NCBI GenBank assembly: GCA_963809925.1
Contig: CAWELH010000008.1
Coordinates: 1-64,000, forward strand
DNA length: 64,000 nt
Reading direction: 5' to 3'
From: DASQZK01 sp963809925
Lineage (GTDB): Bacteria; Bacteroidota; Bacteroidia; Bacteroidales; GCA-2748055
Below, piece after piece: positions 24,733 to 33,183 of this stretch. Numbering within the stretch: the first letter of the stretch is position 1; every line of letters starts with the position of its first letter. The position numbers and the translations under genes were made by a program. A model generated the notes under the pieces. That model saw only the letters and a program-made list of their open reading frames with translations, did not search any database and was not told the origin of the DNA.

Positions 24733-25395
24733 ATGAAAAAGCTAGCCATTATCCATACCGTTAACTGGTATAACAAATCGGTCATTGAGCCGTTTGCCGA
24801 CCCGTGGCTGAGAGAAAATCCCGATGTTGAGATCATAAACATAATGGACGACTCACTGCTGAGCGAGTCCCTGCCTAACGGCGGACCCACAAAGGATGTG
24901 ATCAGACGCATGGTTCTCTATTACCAGGCTGCCGAAGCCACCGGTGCCGACGTGCTGATGTGTTCATGCACCACGATGGGACCCGGAACACGCGCAGCCC
25001 GGCAGATGATTAAAACACCACTCTTCAACATCGATGAGCCAATGGCCCGGGAAGCCGTTGCAAAGGGAAAAAAACTTGGCATCCTGGCCACCGTGCCCAC
25101 CAGTGCACCCGCAACAAGGGCCCTGCTTGAGATGGAAGCTGCCGGGGCAGGAAAAACCATCGAAATTAAAACCGTCATCAATGAGGCTGCCTTCCAGCAC
25201 CTGCTGAAGGATGAGGTCAGCGTACACAATGAATTGGTACATAAGGAACTTGAAAAGCTTCAACATGAGGTGGATGTTATTGTCCTGGGACAGATTAGCC
25301 TGGCACAGATTAAATTCGAAGCCAGAGTGCCTGTTCTCCAGGTAGGTCATTCCGGCTTTGCCTGGGCCCGAAAACTTCTTGACCAGGCCGGATAA
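24733..25395 (+). CDS. Asp/Glu racemase superfamily protein lacking the second Cys
   Basis: 220 residues, cytoplasmic. The fold pattern of Asp/Glu/hydantoin racemases and maleate isomerases is visible: LAIIHTVNW at the start, VLMCSCTTMGPG with Cys 77 and 79, and VIVLGQISLAQI near residue 180. Two-cysteine racemases have a Cys in the second motif (LGCT); here it is Gln. A two-base racemisation is therefore unlikely, and a decarboxylase, lyase or isomerase role is possible. It lies between the oxidoreductase and an MFS transporter, 36 bases from the latter, in the same operon. Confidence 0.7.
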   Translation: MKKLAIIHTVNWYNKSVIEPFADPWLRENPDVEIINIMDDSLLSESLPNGGPTKDVIRRMVLYYQAAEATGADVLMCSCTTMGPGTRAARQMIKTPLFNIDEPMAREAVAKGKKLGILATVPTSAPATRALLEMEAAGAGKTIEIKTVINEAAFQHLLKDEVSVHNELVHKELEKLQHEVDVIVLGQISLAQIKFEARVPVLQVGHSGFAWARKLLDQAG

Positions 25396-25431
25396 AATAG
25401 AACAGAGTACCTAAAACGCGAGACCCGCCAG

Positions 25432-26802
25432 ATGGATCCAAAGACCAACAAACGGTACCTCCTGATTACACTGCTGTTTTTTCATACGGTTCATACCTAT
25501 ATGGACCGGATATGTATCTCAGCGGCCAGTGATTACATCAAATCTGACCTGGGTGTCACCGACCAGATGATGGGGTATATTTTCGGGATCTTTGCGCTGG
25601 GTTATGCCCTGTTCCAGATCCCGTCGGGCTGGCTGGCCGATCATTTTGGTCCGAAGAAGGCTCTCACCTGGGTGGTTGTTGCCTGGAGCACCTTTACCTC
25701 GCTTACCGGCGCCGCCTGGAATGCCTTATCACTGCTGGTAATACGCTTCCTGTTCGGTGTGGGTGAAGCAGGAGCTTTTCCCGGTGCCACACGTGCTTTT
25801 TACAACTGGGTACCCGCAAAGGAAAGAGGAATGGCAAATGGCATTTTCCATTCCGGTGCAAGAATGGGTGCTGCGGTATCCCTCTTTTTCCTTCCTTTTT
25901 TAATCCGCTGGGTGGGATGGCGGGCCACCTTCCTGATCAACGGTCTGCTTGGAATCATCTGGGTCACCATCTGGCTGATGTGGTTCAGGGATCACCCGCG
26001 GCAGCACAAAAAGGTCAGTGCCTCCGAAGTGGAGTATATCGAAAGCGGCATTGCTGAGGAGAAAAACGATCAGAGTGGGACACCGCTTGCCGCGATTCTG
26101 ACATCATCGTCAATGTTGCTGGTCATGTTCCAGTACATCGCCAGCAACATCACCTTCTTCATAAGCTTCACCTGGCTTCTGCCCTATCTCGTATCCCAAT
26201 GGGGTAGCCATGCCGAGATTTACGCACCTATACCCCTGATCTTCGGCATGTTTGCACAGTGGACCGCCGGATGGCTGACAACATGGATTTACAAACGGGG
26301 GTATCCCGTCATGTCCAGGAAGATTCCGGCCCTTGCGGGTTTTACCATTGCCGTCATCGGCCTGCTGACGATCACGCAGATGCAGGAGTTATCACCACTC
26401 TCCTTTGTCATGCTGTTCTCCGTGGCTGTATTTGGGGTTGAGATGACAATCTCACCGAGCTGGTCGCTCTGCATGGATATCGGGGGTGAAAAATCGGGCA
26501 CCGTTTCTGCCACCATGAACATGGTGGGAAACATCGGCTCTGCCTTCAGTGCCATTATATTCCCGTTCTTTGTCGCCAGTATCACCATCCCGTTGTTTGC
26601 CACCACGACAGGCACGGCAAATTCGTTTTTCGTTTTCGCTGCAGCCATGAATATCCTTGCCATTGCTGCCTGGATCTTCATCAATCCAAAACGGAAGATC
26701 AGGGAGGTATCAAAACGGCAGTTGACCCTTCGGTTTATCATTATGATCGCACTTCTGTTCGTCATCGTGCTGGGTGCACTATTATATAAATTTTTAAGCT
26801 AA
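25432..26802 (+). CDS. MFS transporter, anion:cation symporter type
   Basis: 456 residues with about 12 membrane helices. HTYMDRICISAA in helix 1 and the loop motif GWLADHFGPKKAL are typical of the ACS (hexuronate/galactonate/phthalate) branch of the major facilitator superfamily. GEAGAFPGATRAFYNWVPAKERGMANGIF, here spanning about residues 111-140, is a strong family marker. It imports an organic acid, often a sugar acid, with protons. Its stop is directly followed by the epimerase ATG (TAAATG), so the two are coupled. It is the best hint that the operon's substrate is an acidic compound. Confidence 0.85.
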   Translation: MDPKTNKRYLLITLLFFHTVHTYMDRICISAASDYIKSDLGVTDQMMGYIFGIFALGYALFQIPSGWLADHFGPKKALTWVVVAWSTFTSLTGAAWNALSLLVIRFLFGVGEAGAFPGATRAFYNWVPAKERGMANGIFHSGARMGAAVSLFFLPFLIRWVGWRATFLINGLLGIIWVTIWLMWFRDHPRQHKKVSASEVEYIESGIAEEKNDQSGTPLAAILTSSSMLLVMFQYIASNITFFISFTWLLPYLVSQWGSHAEIYAPIPLIFGMFAQWTAGWLTTWIYKRGYPVMSRKIPALAGFTIAVIGLLTITQMQELSPLSFVMLFSVAVFGVEMTISPSWSLCMDIGGEKSGTVSATMNMVGNIGSAFSAIIFPFFVASITIPLFATTTGTANSFFVFAAAMNILAIAAWIFINPKRKIREVSKRQLTLRFIIMIALLFVIVLGALLYKFLS

Positions 26803-27606
26803 ATGAAACTAGGTATCAGTAGCTACACATTTACCTGGGCAGCGGGTGTCAGAGGCAGTCTTCCGGAAAACCGGCTGAATGCCGCCGGTGTGCTGGACAA
26901 CGCAAAGGAGCTTGGCATCAGCCTGGTGCAGATCGCCGACAATATGCCCCTCCACAGCATGCCGGACGATGAAATAAAGGTCTTGATTCAGAAGGCGGAA
27001 ACCCTTGGTATTGAGATAGAAACCGGCGCTAATAAAATGACGGCCGAAAACCTGGAGGTTTACATCCGCATTGCGGGACGTCTCGGATCGAAGATCCTGC
27101 GTTTTGCCATCGACGGGGAGGGATATCACCCCGATCCGGACGAGATCATCCCGGTGATCCGCAATGCGGTACCTGAACTCAGAAGCCGCAATATCACCCT
27201 TGCCCTGGAAAACCACGACCGCCTATTCGCCTCCGATTTTACCCGGCTCATTGAAGCCGTTGACAGCCCCTTGGTTGGAATTTGTCTCGACTGTGCCAAT
27301 TCATTAGGAATCGGTGAAGGCTTTCATGAGGTGGTCGCGCAGTTGGCCCCCTACACAGTAAACTTTCATCTGAAAGAGGTATTTATCAAACGGAAGTACC
27401 ACATGATGGGCTTCGATGTGGAAGGAAGGCCCTTCGGTGAAGGCTGTCTGCCGCTGAAATGGATGCTGGAACAGCTGCCGTCGAAATGCAAAACGGCCAT
27501 CCTGGAACAGTGGACGCCACCCGAAGACAACATCATGAAAACCATAGAGAAAGAGCGGGAATGGGCAAGCAAAAGTATCGCCTACCTGAAACCGTTTTTT
27601 GTCTGA
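26803..27606 (+). CDS. Sugar phosphate isomerase/epimerase-like TIM barrel
   Basis: 267 residues. It has the xylose isomerase-like TIM barrel (AP endonuclease 2 family): MKLGISSYTF at the start, LALENHD with a metal-binding Glu near residue 136, GICLDCANSLG near residue 158, VNFHLKEVF near residue 187 and AILEQWTPP near the end. These residues form a divalent-metal site. Members act as epimerases, isomerases or dehydratases on sugars and their acids. It starts on the base after the transporter stop. No signal peptide, so it is cytoplasmic, consistent with processing an imported substrate. Confidence 0.8.
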   Translation: MKLGISSYTFTWAAGVRGSLPENRLNAAGVLDNAKELGISLVQIADNMPLHSMPDDEIKVLIQKAETLGIEIETGANKMTAENLEVYIRIAGRLGSKILRFAIDGEGYHPDPDEIIPVIRNAVPELRSRNITLALENHDRLFASDFTRLIEAVDSPLVGICLDCANSLGIGEGFHEVVAQLAPYTVNFHLKEVFIKRKYHMMGFDVEGRPFGEGCLPLKWMLEQLPSKCKTAILEQWTPPEDNIMKTIEKEREWASKSIAYLKPFFV

Positions 27607-27651
27607 ACAAAATAATATAGCCCTGCGGGGGCAGATAAAACCGGAAACATT

Positions 27652-28920
27652 ATGAAATATATCATCATCTTCTTCATCACGATAAGTATTGCAGGATGCA
27701 GGAGTACAGGGACCAGGAACCTGTCAGGTAAGAACACGGAATATTTTCCCCCGCCCGATTCATCGGGAGGCTGGAGAACGCTTACTGACCCTGCAGATAT
27801 CAGGGAATTAACAGGTCTGGAAAAAACGAAATTGGACAGCGCTTTTGACTTTATCCGGGGCACTACAAAAAACGGAGGGCTGCTTGTCGTGCGTCACGGG
27901 TACCTGGTATACGAAAAGTACTTCGGCAAGGGTCAGCGTGATGCAAGCCCCAACCTCGGATCCTGTGGGAAATCCTTTACAAGCATTGCGTTTGGGATGA
28001 TGATGCACGAGCATCCTGAGAAATTTCCGGACGGACTGGATCAAAGGATTTTCACTCCTGATTATCTGCCGGAGAAGGTATTCCCGCTATCCGATCCGGA
28101 GATGGCCTCCATCAAACTGGGTCAGCTGCTGAGCTTCTCCGCCGGCATCAGGGGCATGAGCCCGGGCTACACGAACGGGCAGCCTGTCAAAATCGACCCT
28201 GTGGGCCCTGACGGATGGTATGCCATGACGGATGACTATGCCCTCGGATTGAAGGACGGGATGATGGATGGTGCACCCTTTACCACGAAAACACTCTGGT
28301 GCGAACCGGGCGGAGGATATTCCTATGCCACCGCTTCCATTCACATTGCTTCCATCATTCTTCGACGGATTACCGGTATGGAACTTGAACAATATCTGCG
28401 GAAAAATTTGGCCGGTCCGTTGGGTTGGGGCACCTGGGGTTTCGGATACAAGTACCGTCCTGAGGTCAACCATACACCCGGAGGAGGAGGTATATGCCTC
28501 AGAAGTACAGATATGCTGCGTTTCTGTTATATGCTCCTGCACAAAGGAAAATGGGGAGACAAGCAGATCGTTCCTGAGGACTATGTCAGTGATGCCACTA
28601 CAGCTTCAGCTTACAATCCACATTTCCAGTACAGTTTGCAGTTTAATGTGAATACGAGAGGGGACAATGAAGGAATCCCGACGGATGCTTTCTGGAAAAT
28701 AGGCTCTGGAGGACATTGTTTTTATGTCGTACCTTCCCTTGATCTTATCGTCTGGAAAATGGGAGGCCGTGACGGGCAATATACGAAGGGCGACACAGGT
28801 ATTCCTGAGCCAGCCCCGCTTACCAATGTAATACCAGCCAAAGAGCCGGCTCAGGTAAGCGATGGTTACGAATATACAAAAACCCTGAACCTGGTCCTCG
28901 ATGCATTGACGGACCGGTAA
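27652..28920 (+). CDS. Serine hydrolase (beta-lactamase class C family), lipoprotein
   Basis: 422 residues with a lipoprotein signal (IIIFFITISIAGC, Cys 16). The catalytic Ser-X-X-Lys is SCGK (Ser 104, Lys 107) within NLGSCGKSFTSIAFG. A Tyr motif follows in PGGGYSYATAS near residue 225, and a GSGGHCFYV motif near residue 347 stands for the KTG-like third element. The family includes esterases, transesterases and D-aminopeptidases. It is anchored in the envelope, 45 bases after the epimerase, so it may release or unmask an acidic substrate. The exact reaction is unknown. Confidence 0.8.
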   Translation: MKYIIIFFITISIAGCRSTGTRNLSGKNTEYFPPPDSSGGWRTLTDPADIRELTGLEKTKLDSAFDFIRGTTKNGGLLVVRHGYLVYEKYFGKGQRDASPNLGSCGKSFTSIAFGMMMHEHPEKFPDGLDQRIFTPDYLPEKVFPLSDPEMASIKLGQLLSFSAGIRGMSPGYTNGQPVKIDPVGPDGWYAMTDDYALGLKDGMMDGAPFTTKTLWCEPGGGYSYATASIHIASIILRRITGMELEQYLRKNLAGPLGWGTWGFGYKYRPEVNHTPGGGGICLRSTDMLRFCYMLLHKGKWGDKQIVPEDYVSDATTASAYNPHFQYSLQFNVNTRGDNEGIPTDAFWKIGSGGHCFYVVPSLDLIVWKMGGRDGQYTKGDTGIPEPAPLTNVIPAKEPAQVSDGYEYTKTLNLVLDALTDR

Positions 28921-28943
28921 ATAAAATTAACAAACAACTGAAA

Positions 28944-29999
28944 ATGAAAACCATGATTTCAAGACCACTTATTCTCACACTTTTAATTACATCCACCGCA
29001 TTACTTTTACAATGCACCGATCGTCTTCCTTCGGTGGATCTGCGGGTACAGGACAAAGACAAAAAGGTCGATGTTCTGATTGACGGGCAGTTATTCACCT
29101 CATACATCTATCCTGAAATAGTAAAAAAGCCGGTGCTCTGGCCGATCATCTCCCCACAGGGCAACGCCATAACGAGAACTTTCCCGCTGGGACACAAAGA
29201 AGGTGAGCATACCGATCATCCACACCATGTTGGCCTCTGGTTTAACTATGGCGATGTGAATGGCATAGATTTCTGGGGAAATTCTGAAGCTGTGGCACCG
29301 GAAAGAAAACCATTCTGCGGAACCATCTACCATTCTGCCATCCTGAAAGCCGAAAGCGGCAAAGGAAAAGCTGTCCTGACCACCTCCGCCGACTGGGAAA
29401 CGGCCACGAAGGAACCGGTTTTTAAAGAGCTTACGACCTATGAGTTCTCGGCCCGAAAAGATATGCGGATCATCGATAGGGACACCAGGCTGACGGCAGT
29501 GACCGATACCATTATTTTCAATGACACCAAAGAAGGAGCCTTCGGATTAAGGGTGGTCCGTGAACTGGAACTGCCCGCCGAACATGCCGATACCATGACG
29601 GATGCCAGCGGTGCCAAAACAGTCATCCCTGTATTGGATGACTCGCTCGCAACCGGTAACTACAGGAGCAGCGAAGGCATTGAAGGTACTGGTGTATGGG
29701 GAACCAGAGCCAGGTGGATGAAACTCGGCGGTACCGTTAACGGGGAAAAAGTTTCTATCGTCATCATCGACCATCCGCAGAACGTAGGATATCCGACGTA
29801 CTGGCATGCACGCGGATACGGCCTTTTCGCCGCCAATCCGTTTGGTCAGAACATATTTTCGGAAGGAAAGGAATCCCTGAACTATCGCATGAAGAAAGGT
29901 GAATTCCTGGATATGAAATACCGTGTGGTCATTGCCACCGGTGACCTTTCGGACGCAGACATCAACGCCCTGGCCGATGAATTCGCAGGGAAACAATGA
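28944..29999 (+). CDS. DUF6807 (PmoA-like) lipoprotein
   Basis: 351 residues with a lipoprotein signal (LLITSTALLLQC). The body matches the DUF6807 family, often mislabelled 'methane oxygenase PmoA': FTSYIYPEIVKKPVLWPI, GEHTDHPHHVGLWFNYGDVNG, PVFKELTTYEFSARKDMR and a FAANPFGQ motif late in the protein. The His-rich HTDHPHHVG segment could bind metal. Members sit in Bacteroidota and Planctomycetota sugar loci beside DUF1080 and Gfo/Idh proteins, as here. It has nothing to do with methane oxidation. It starts 23 bases after the hydrolase. Confidence 0.8.
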   Translation: MKTMISRPLILTLLITSTALLLQCTDRLPSVDLRVQDKDKKVDVLIDGQLFTSYIYPEIVKKPVLWPIISPQGNAITRTFPLGHKEGEHTDHPHHVGLWFNYGDVNGIDFWGNSEAVAPERKPFCGTIYHSAILKAESGKGKAVLTTSADWETATKEPVFKELTTYEFSARKDMRIIDRDTRLTAVTDTIIFNDTKEGAFGLRVVRELELPAEHADTMTDASGAKTVIPVLDDSLATGNYRSSEGIEGTGVWGTRARWMKLGGTVNGEKVSIVIIDHPQNVGYPTYWHARGYGLFAANPFGQNIFSEGKESLNYRMKKGEFLDMKYRVVIATGDLSDADINALADEFAGKQ

Positions 30000-30219
30000 T
30001 GCGGGTTATATGAAAATTCAAGGATAAGATAAGTTTGAGTGAAAACAGTCAAATTAGACTGATGTTACCTGGCAGGTATGAATTGTAACAGATAACAGTT
30101 CCAAATTCTGAAAGCCAGACAGGATTAAAACCTGATTACCGATACGTGTAACGGCATAACAGGTAAAAATGTGACTTAAACAGGAATGACAGTAATTCAA
30201 AAAAAAAATTAGTAAAGCG

Positions 30220-30960
30220 ATGAAATCAAAAACGATCTCTTTCCTTTTCATGGCAGGAACTTTCATGGGCGTACTCCCGGGCTGCTCTTCCGCAAATTCC
30301 AAAGACAAACAGGACTCACCCCGGAAGACAGACTGGGTGTGGCTTTACGATGGTTCTTCCACCGATGCATGGAGGGGTACAGTGTCGGATTCCTTTCCCA
30401 CTTCAGGGTGGATGCAAAAAGGCAATGAACTTATCGTACTCGGAAAAACTGATTCCACCGAAGCCGGTACAGACATTATCACCAAAAAAGAGTATGGTAA
30501 TTTTGAACTCATCCTGGAATTTAAAGTGACCGAACACGCAAACAGCGGGATAAAGTACTTCGTGTCAAATAAATTTCCGGGACATAAGGGTGAATATCTG
30601 GGACTGGAATATCAGATACTCGATGATAAAAGTTATACTACCGCCGAACTCGGCGATGACAGGGGCAATCACCTCACTGGTTCGTTGTATGATCTCATAC
30701 CGGCTCCTGAACAAAAGAAAATGTATCCGGCAGGTCAGTGGAATGAGGCAAGGATCGTCGTTGACGGAAACCATATTGAACACTGGCTGAACGGTGAAAA
30801 ACTGGTCGAATGTGAACGGGGGAGCGAACAGTTCAGAACACTCGTTGCGAAAAGCAAATACAAAAAACTGAAAGATTTCGGTGAACTGTCACAGGGTCAT
30901 ATTATGCTTCAGGGACACAGTACGGAAGTTGCCTTCAGAAACGTCAAGATCAGGTCGTAG
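30220..30960 (+). CDS. DUF1080 lipoprotein (3-keto-glycoside hydrolase-like)
   Basis: 246 residues with a lipoprotein signal (FMGVLPGCSS, Cys about 22). The DUF1080 concanavalin-like domain is clear: WVWLYDGSSTDAWRG, GWMQKGNELIV, TKKEYGNFELILEFKV, NSGIKYFV, LEYQILDD, GQWNEARIVVDGNHIEHWLNG and an IMLQGHSTEVAFRNVKIR ending. Some characterised members cleave 3-keto-glycosides made by Gfo/Idh-type oxidoreductases. An oxidoreductase is in the same operon but lacks a signal peptide, so a direct pairing is unproven. It lies 220 bases after DUF6807 and is the last gene of the + strand run. Confidence 0.8.
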   Translation: MKSKTISFLFMAGTFMGVLPGCSSANSKDKQDSPRKTDWVWLYDGSSTDAWRGTVSDSFPTSGWMQKGNELIVLGKTDSTEAGTDIITKKEYGNFELILEFKVTEHANSGIKYFVSNKFPGHKGEYLGLEYQILDDKSYTTAELGDDRGNHLTGSLYDLIPAPEQKKMYPAGQWNEARIVVDGNHIEHWLNGEKLVECERGSEQFRTLVAKSKYKKLKDFGELSQGHIMLQGHSTEVAFRNVKIRS

Positions 30961-31102
30961 TAGAAAACGTATATCGGGAATCACCTGCAACCAGAAGGCT
31001 TGATGAAACGGATCGTAAGTCCCTCTTCCCTGGATATTCTATCGAGTGAATGTTATACGGTCCAGCTTTCTGTGAATATCAGTATTCCTTTATCAAATTA
31101 AG

Positions 31103-33094
31103 CTACTCCCTGTATTCGAAGTTATTCGGAACAAGGCCCATACTTCCCAGAAAATCCATACATGCCGCCTTTACCTCGTAACCCTGGCCCTGCCTATCGT
31201 GAACGGATCGTACTGTTGGTATAAAGGGTTGTTTATCCGTCGTATAAATCAGGTAATTTACAGCCATCAGTGACAGCATCGTGTTATCGTTCAGGCACCA
31301 TGATTTCAGTAATTCCCCGGCATTGTGGTCGTGAAAAAACTGGAAGGAAACGGCTGCCATGGTTATGGCCACAGGTGGATATGCGTCGGCCAGGGAATGC
31401 AGGATTTCATCTCGGTAAAGACTTAGCGTAACACTGTCCTGGGATCTCAGACCTACCGCAGCCCAGTACCTCACGATATTATTTTCATCCTTCAGCAAGC
31501 GTACCTGTTCGCGGGTAATATCTTCCCCTCTCTTCCCCGACAACCTTGCAGCCTGCCATACATTTTCCACCGGATAGTTTTGATCACTTTGGCGAAATTC
31601 AAAGGCAGTAGTGGTGTCGGATAAATTCGCGGTCTCATATTCGGGCAGGAACATGACATCCCGGGAACCCAGAACTTCTTCCTTAAGCTCATCACGCATC
31701 CTGTCCAGGATGGATTGGGATACGGAATCACCGGCCAGGTTCCGGGTCTCCCAAATATCATGATCAATATCGAAGAGAAATTCATCCGGGCGGTCTGTGA
31801 ACAGGCTAGTTTGAAGGCTGTCGAGATGCCCTTCAGCCAGATCCTTTCGCATCTGCTGCTTGATCTCTCCGATTTCCATATACCTGATGTACCGTGCCTC
31901 AGGCATGAAGGGCATGAAATTCCTTGAGTAAATAAACCTGCCGTCTGTGACGGTCCTGACCATATCGATGCCGTTGTCGGACCTGTCTTCCGACAGGATC
32001 AGATGATCTGCCGGTTCTGATCTGTTTTTTCCCATCAGGATCCTTCCTTGCATATAGTCAGGTACACTGCCGCCTGCGAGGCTGATCAGCGTGGGCGCCA
32101 GGTCTTCGAAATCAACCAGCTCGTCGCTTACAATTCCACCTGTACCCCAGGGTGACAGGTTTTTGAACATCTCAGGTATCCAGATGATAAACGGGACACG
32201 GTAACCGAGATTGATGCCGTTGGTTTTCCCCCTGGGCTCGCCTTCCCCATGATCGGCAAAGAAAAAGATGATGGTACTGTCTCTCAGATGATCCTTTTCA
32301 AGCCTGTCGAGTAAGGCACCAATCTCCATATCGGTTAGCCGGATAGAATTATAAACCCGTGCGAACTGTTTCCGCATTTCGGGACTATCGCGGTAAAATG
32401 GCGGCATGTCGAAATCATCTTCCCCGATCCGCTTGTCAGCGGGCAGCTTATCGAGGACATTCTCCACGTACCATGTGTAAGGTTCAGTCATTGTTCTCGA
32501 CTGGTGGGAATCCATAAAGTTGAAAACGGCAAAGAACGGCTGACCTGCTTTTCTGTGCCACCAGCCGGCTTCCCCTGAACTTTCATTCCAGGCTTCACGG
32601 ATATATTCCGGCTCATTCGCCACGTTATAATCGGTCTTTTTGTTGTTGGACGTGAAGTATCCGGCCTCTTGCAGATAGTACGGAAAGCCCTTCATGTAAT
32701 CCGGAATGGGGTATTTACTGCGATGATTACCGGTGCCGGTAAGGTAAGTTTTGACGCCGGTGATGATTGCCGTACGGCTTGGAGAACACACTGTACCGGT
32801 AGAGAAGGCATTTGTAAACCGGATGCCTACACCGGACAGACTGTCGATCATCGGTGTCCGTGCATCCGGGTTCCCATAGCAGCCGACAAACTGCGGAGAT
32901 GTATCCTCAATCGTGACCCACAGGATATTAGGCCTGGTTTGCTCCTGCCGGCAGGAAGAAAACAGGGCAACGGTCAGTCCCAGTGAAATTCCGATCCCGC
33001 TTCGGAATGACGCAACCGGTAGCTTTCCGGGAAGTGTGTCCGTAAGCTCAGTTCGTTTGCTATGTTTCGTGTTCATGCGTTTTTCGTAATTCAC
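31103..33094 (-). CDS. S1-family sulfatase with C-terminal HEAT-like region
   Basis: 663 residues. The signal or lipoprotein region comes late (SLGLTVALFSSCRQ, about 36-50), so translation may start at the second Met (MNTKHSKR). The type I motifs are NILWVTIEDTSP (about 56), CSPSRTAIITG with formylglycine Cys 103, and FFADHGEGEPRGKTN near residue 278. After about residue 500 the sequence becomes helical and repeat-like (IVRYWAAVGLRSQDS... PPVAITMAAVSFQFFHDHNA... MLSLMAVNYLIY), a HEAT-like tail seen in a subset of sulfatases. It is convergent with the catabolic operon. The sulfate substrate is not determinable. Confidence 0.87.
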   Translation of the reverse strand: MNYEKRMNTKHSKRTELTDTLPGKLPVASFRSGIGISLGLTVALFSSCRQEQTRPNILWVTIEDTSPQFVGCYGNPDARTPMIDSLSGVGIRFTNAFSTGTVCSPSRTAIITGVKTYLTGTGNHRSKYPIPDYMKGFPYYLQEAGYFTSNNKKTDYNVANEPEYIREAWNESSGEAGWWHRKAGQPFFAVFNFMDSHQSRTMTEPYTWYVENVLDKLPADKRIGEDDFDMPPFYRDSPEMRKQFARVYNSIRLTDMEIGALLDRLEKDHLRDSTIIFFFADHGEGEPRGKTNGINLGYRVPFIIWIPEMFKNLSPWGTGGIVSDELVDFEDLAPTLISLAGGSVPDYMQGRILMGKNRSEPADHLILSEDRSDNGIDMVRTVTDGRFIYSRNFMPFMPEARYIRYMEIGEIKQQMRKDLAEGHLDSLQTSLFTDRPDEFLFDIDHDIWETRNLAGDSVSQSILDRMRDELKEEVLGSRDVMFLPEYETANLSDTTTAFEFRQSDQNYPVENVWQAARLSGKRGEDITREQVRLLKDENNIVRYWAAVGLRSQDSVTLSLYRDEILHSLADAYPPVAITMAAVSFQFFHDHNAGELLKSWCLNDNTMLSLMAVNYLIYTTDKQPFIPTVRSVHDRQGQGYEVKAACMDFLGSMGLVPNNFEYRE

Positions 33095-33183
33095 AATTCA
33101 GCAAACCGCGTTTGCCGAAACTTCAGTGAAGGAAGGAGCCCGAACCGTGTCCAGAGTTCTATAATGCCAAACGAAACAACCAT

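Noticed and set aside
28944..29999. Methane monooxygenase subunit PmoA
   Set aside because: The protein is a DUF6807 lipoprotein. The PmoA label is a historical misannotation, and no membrane helices of pMMO are present.
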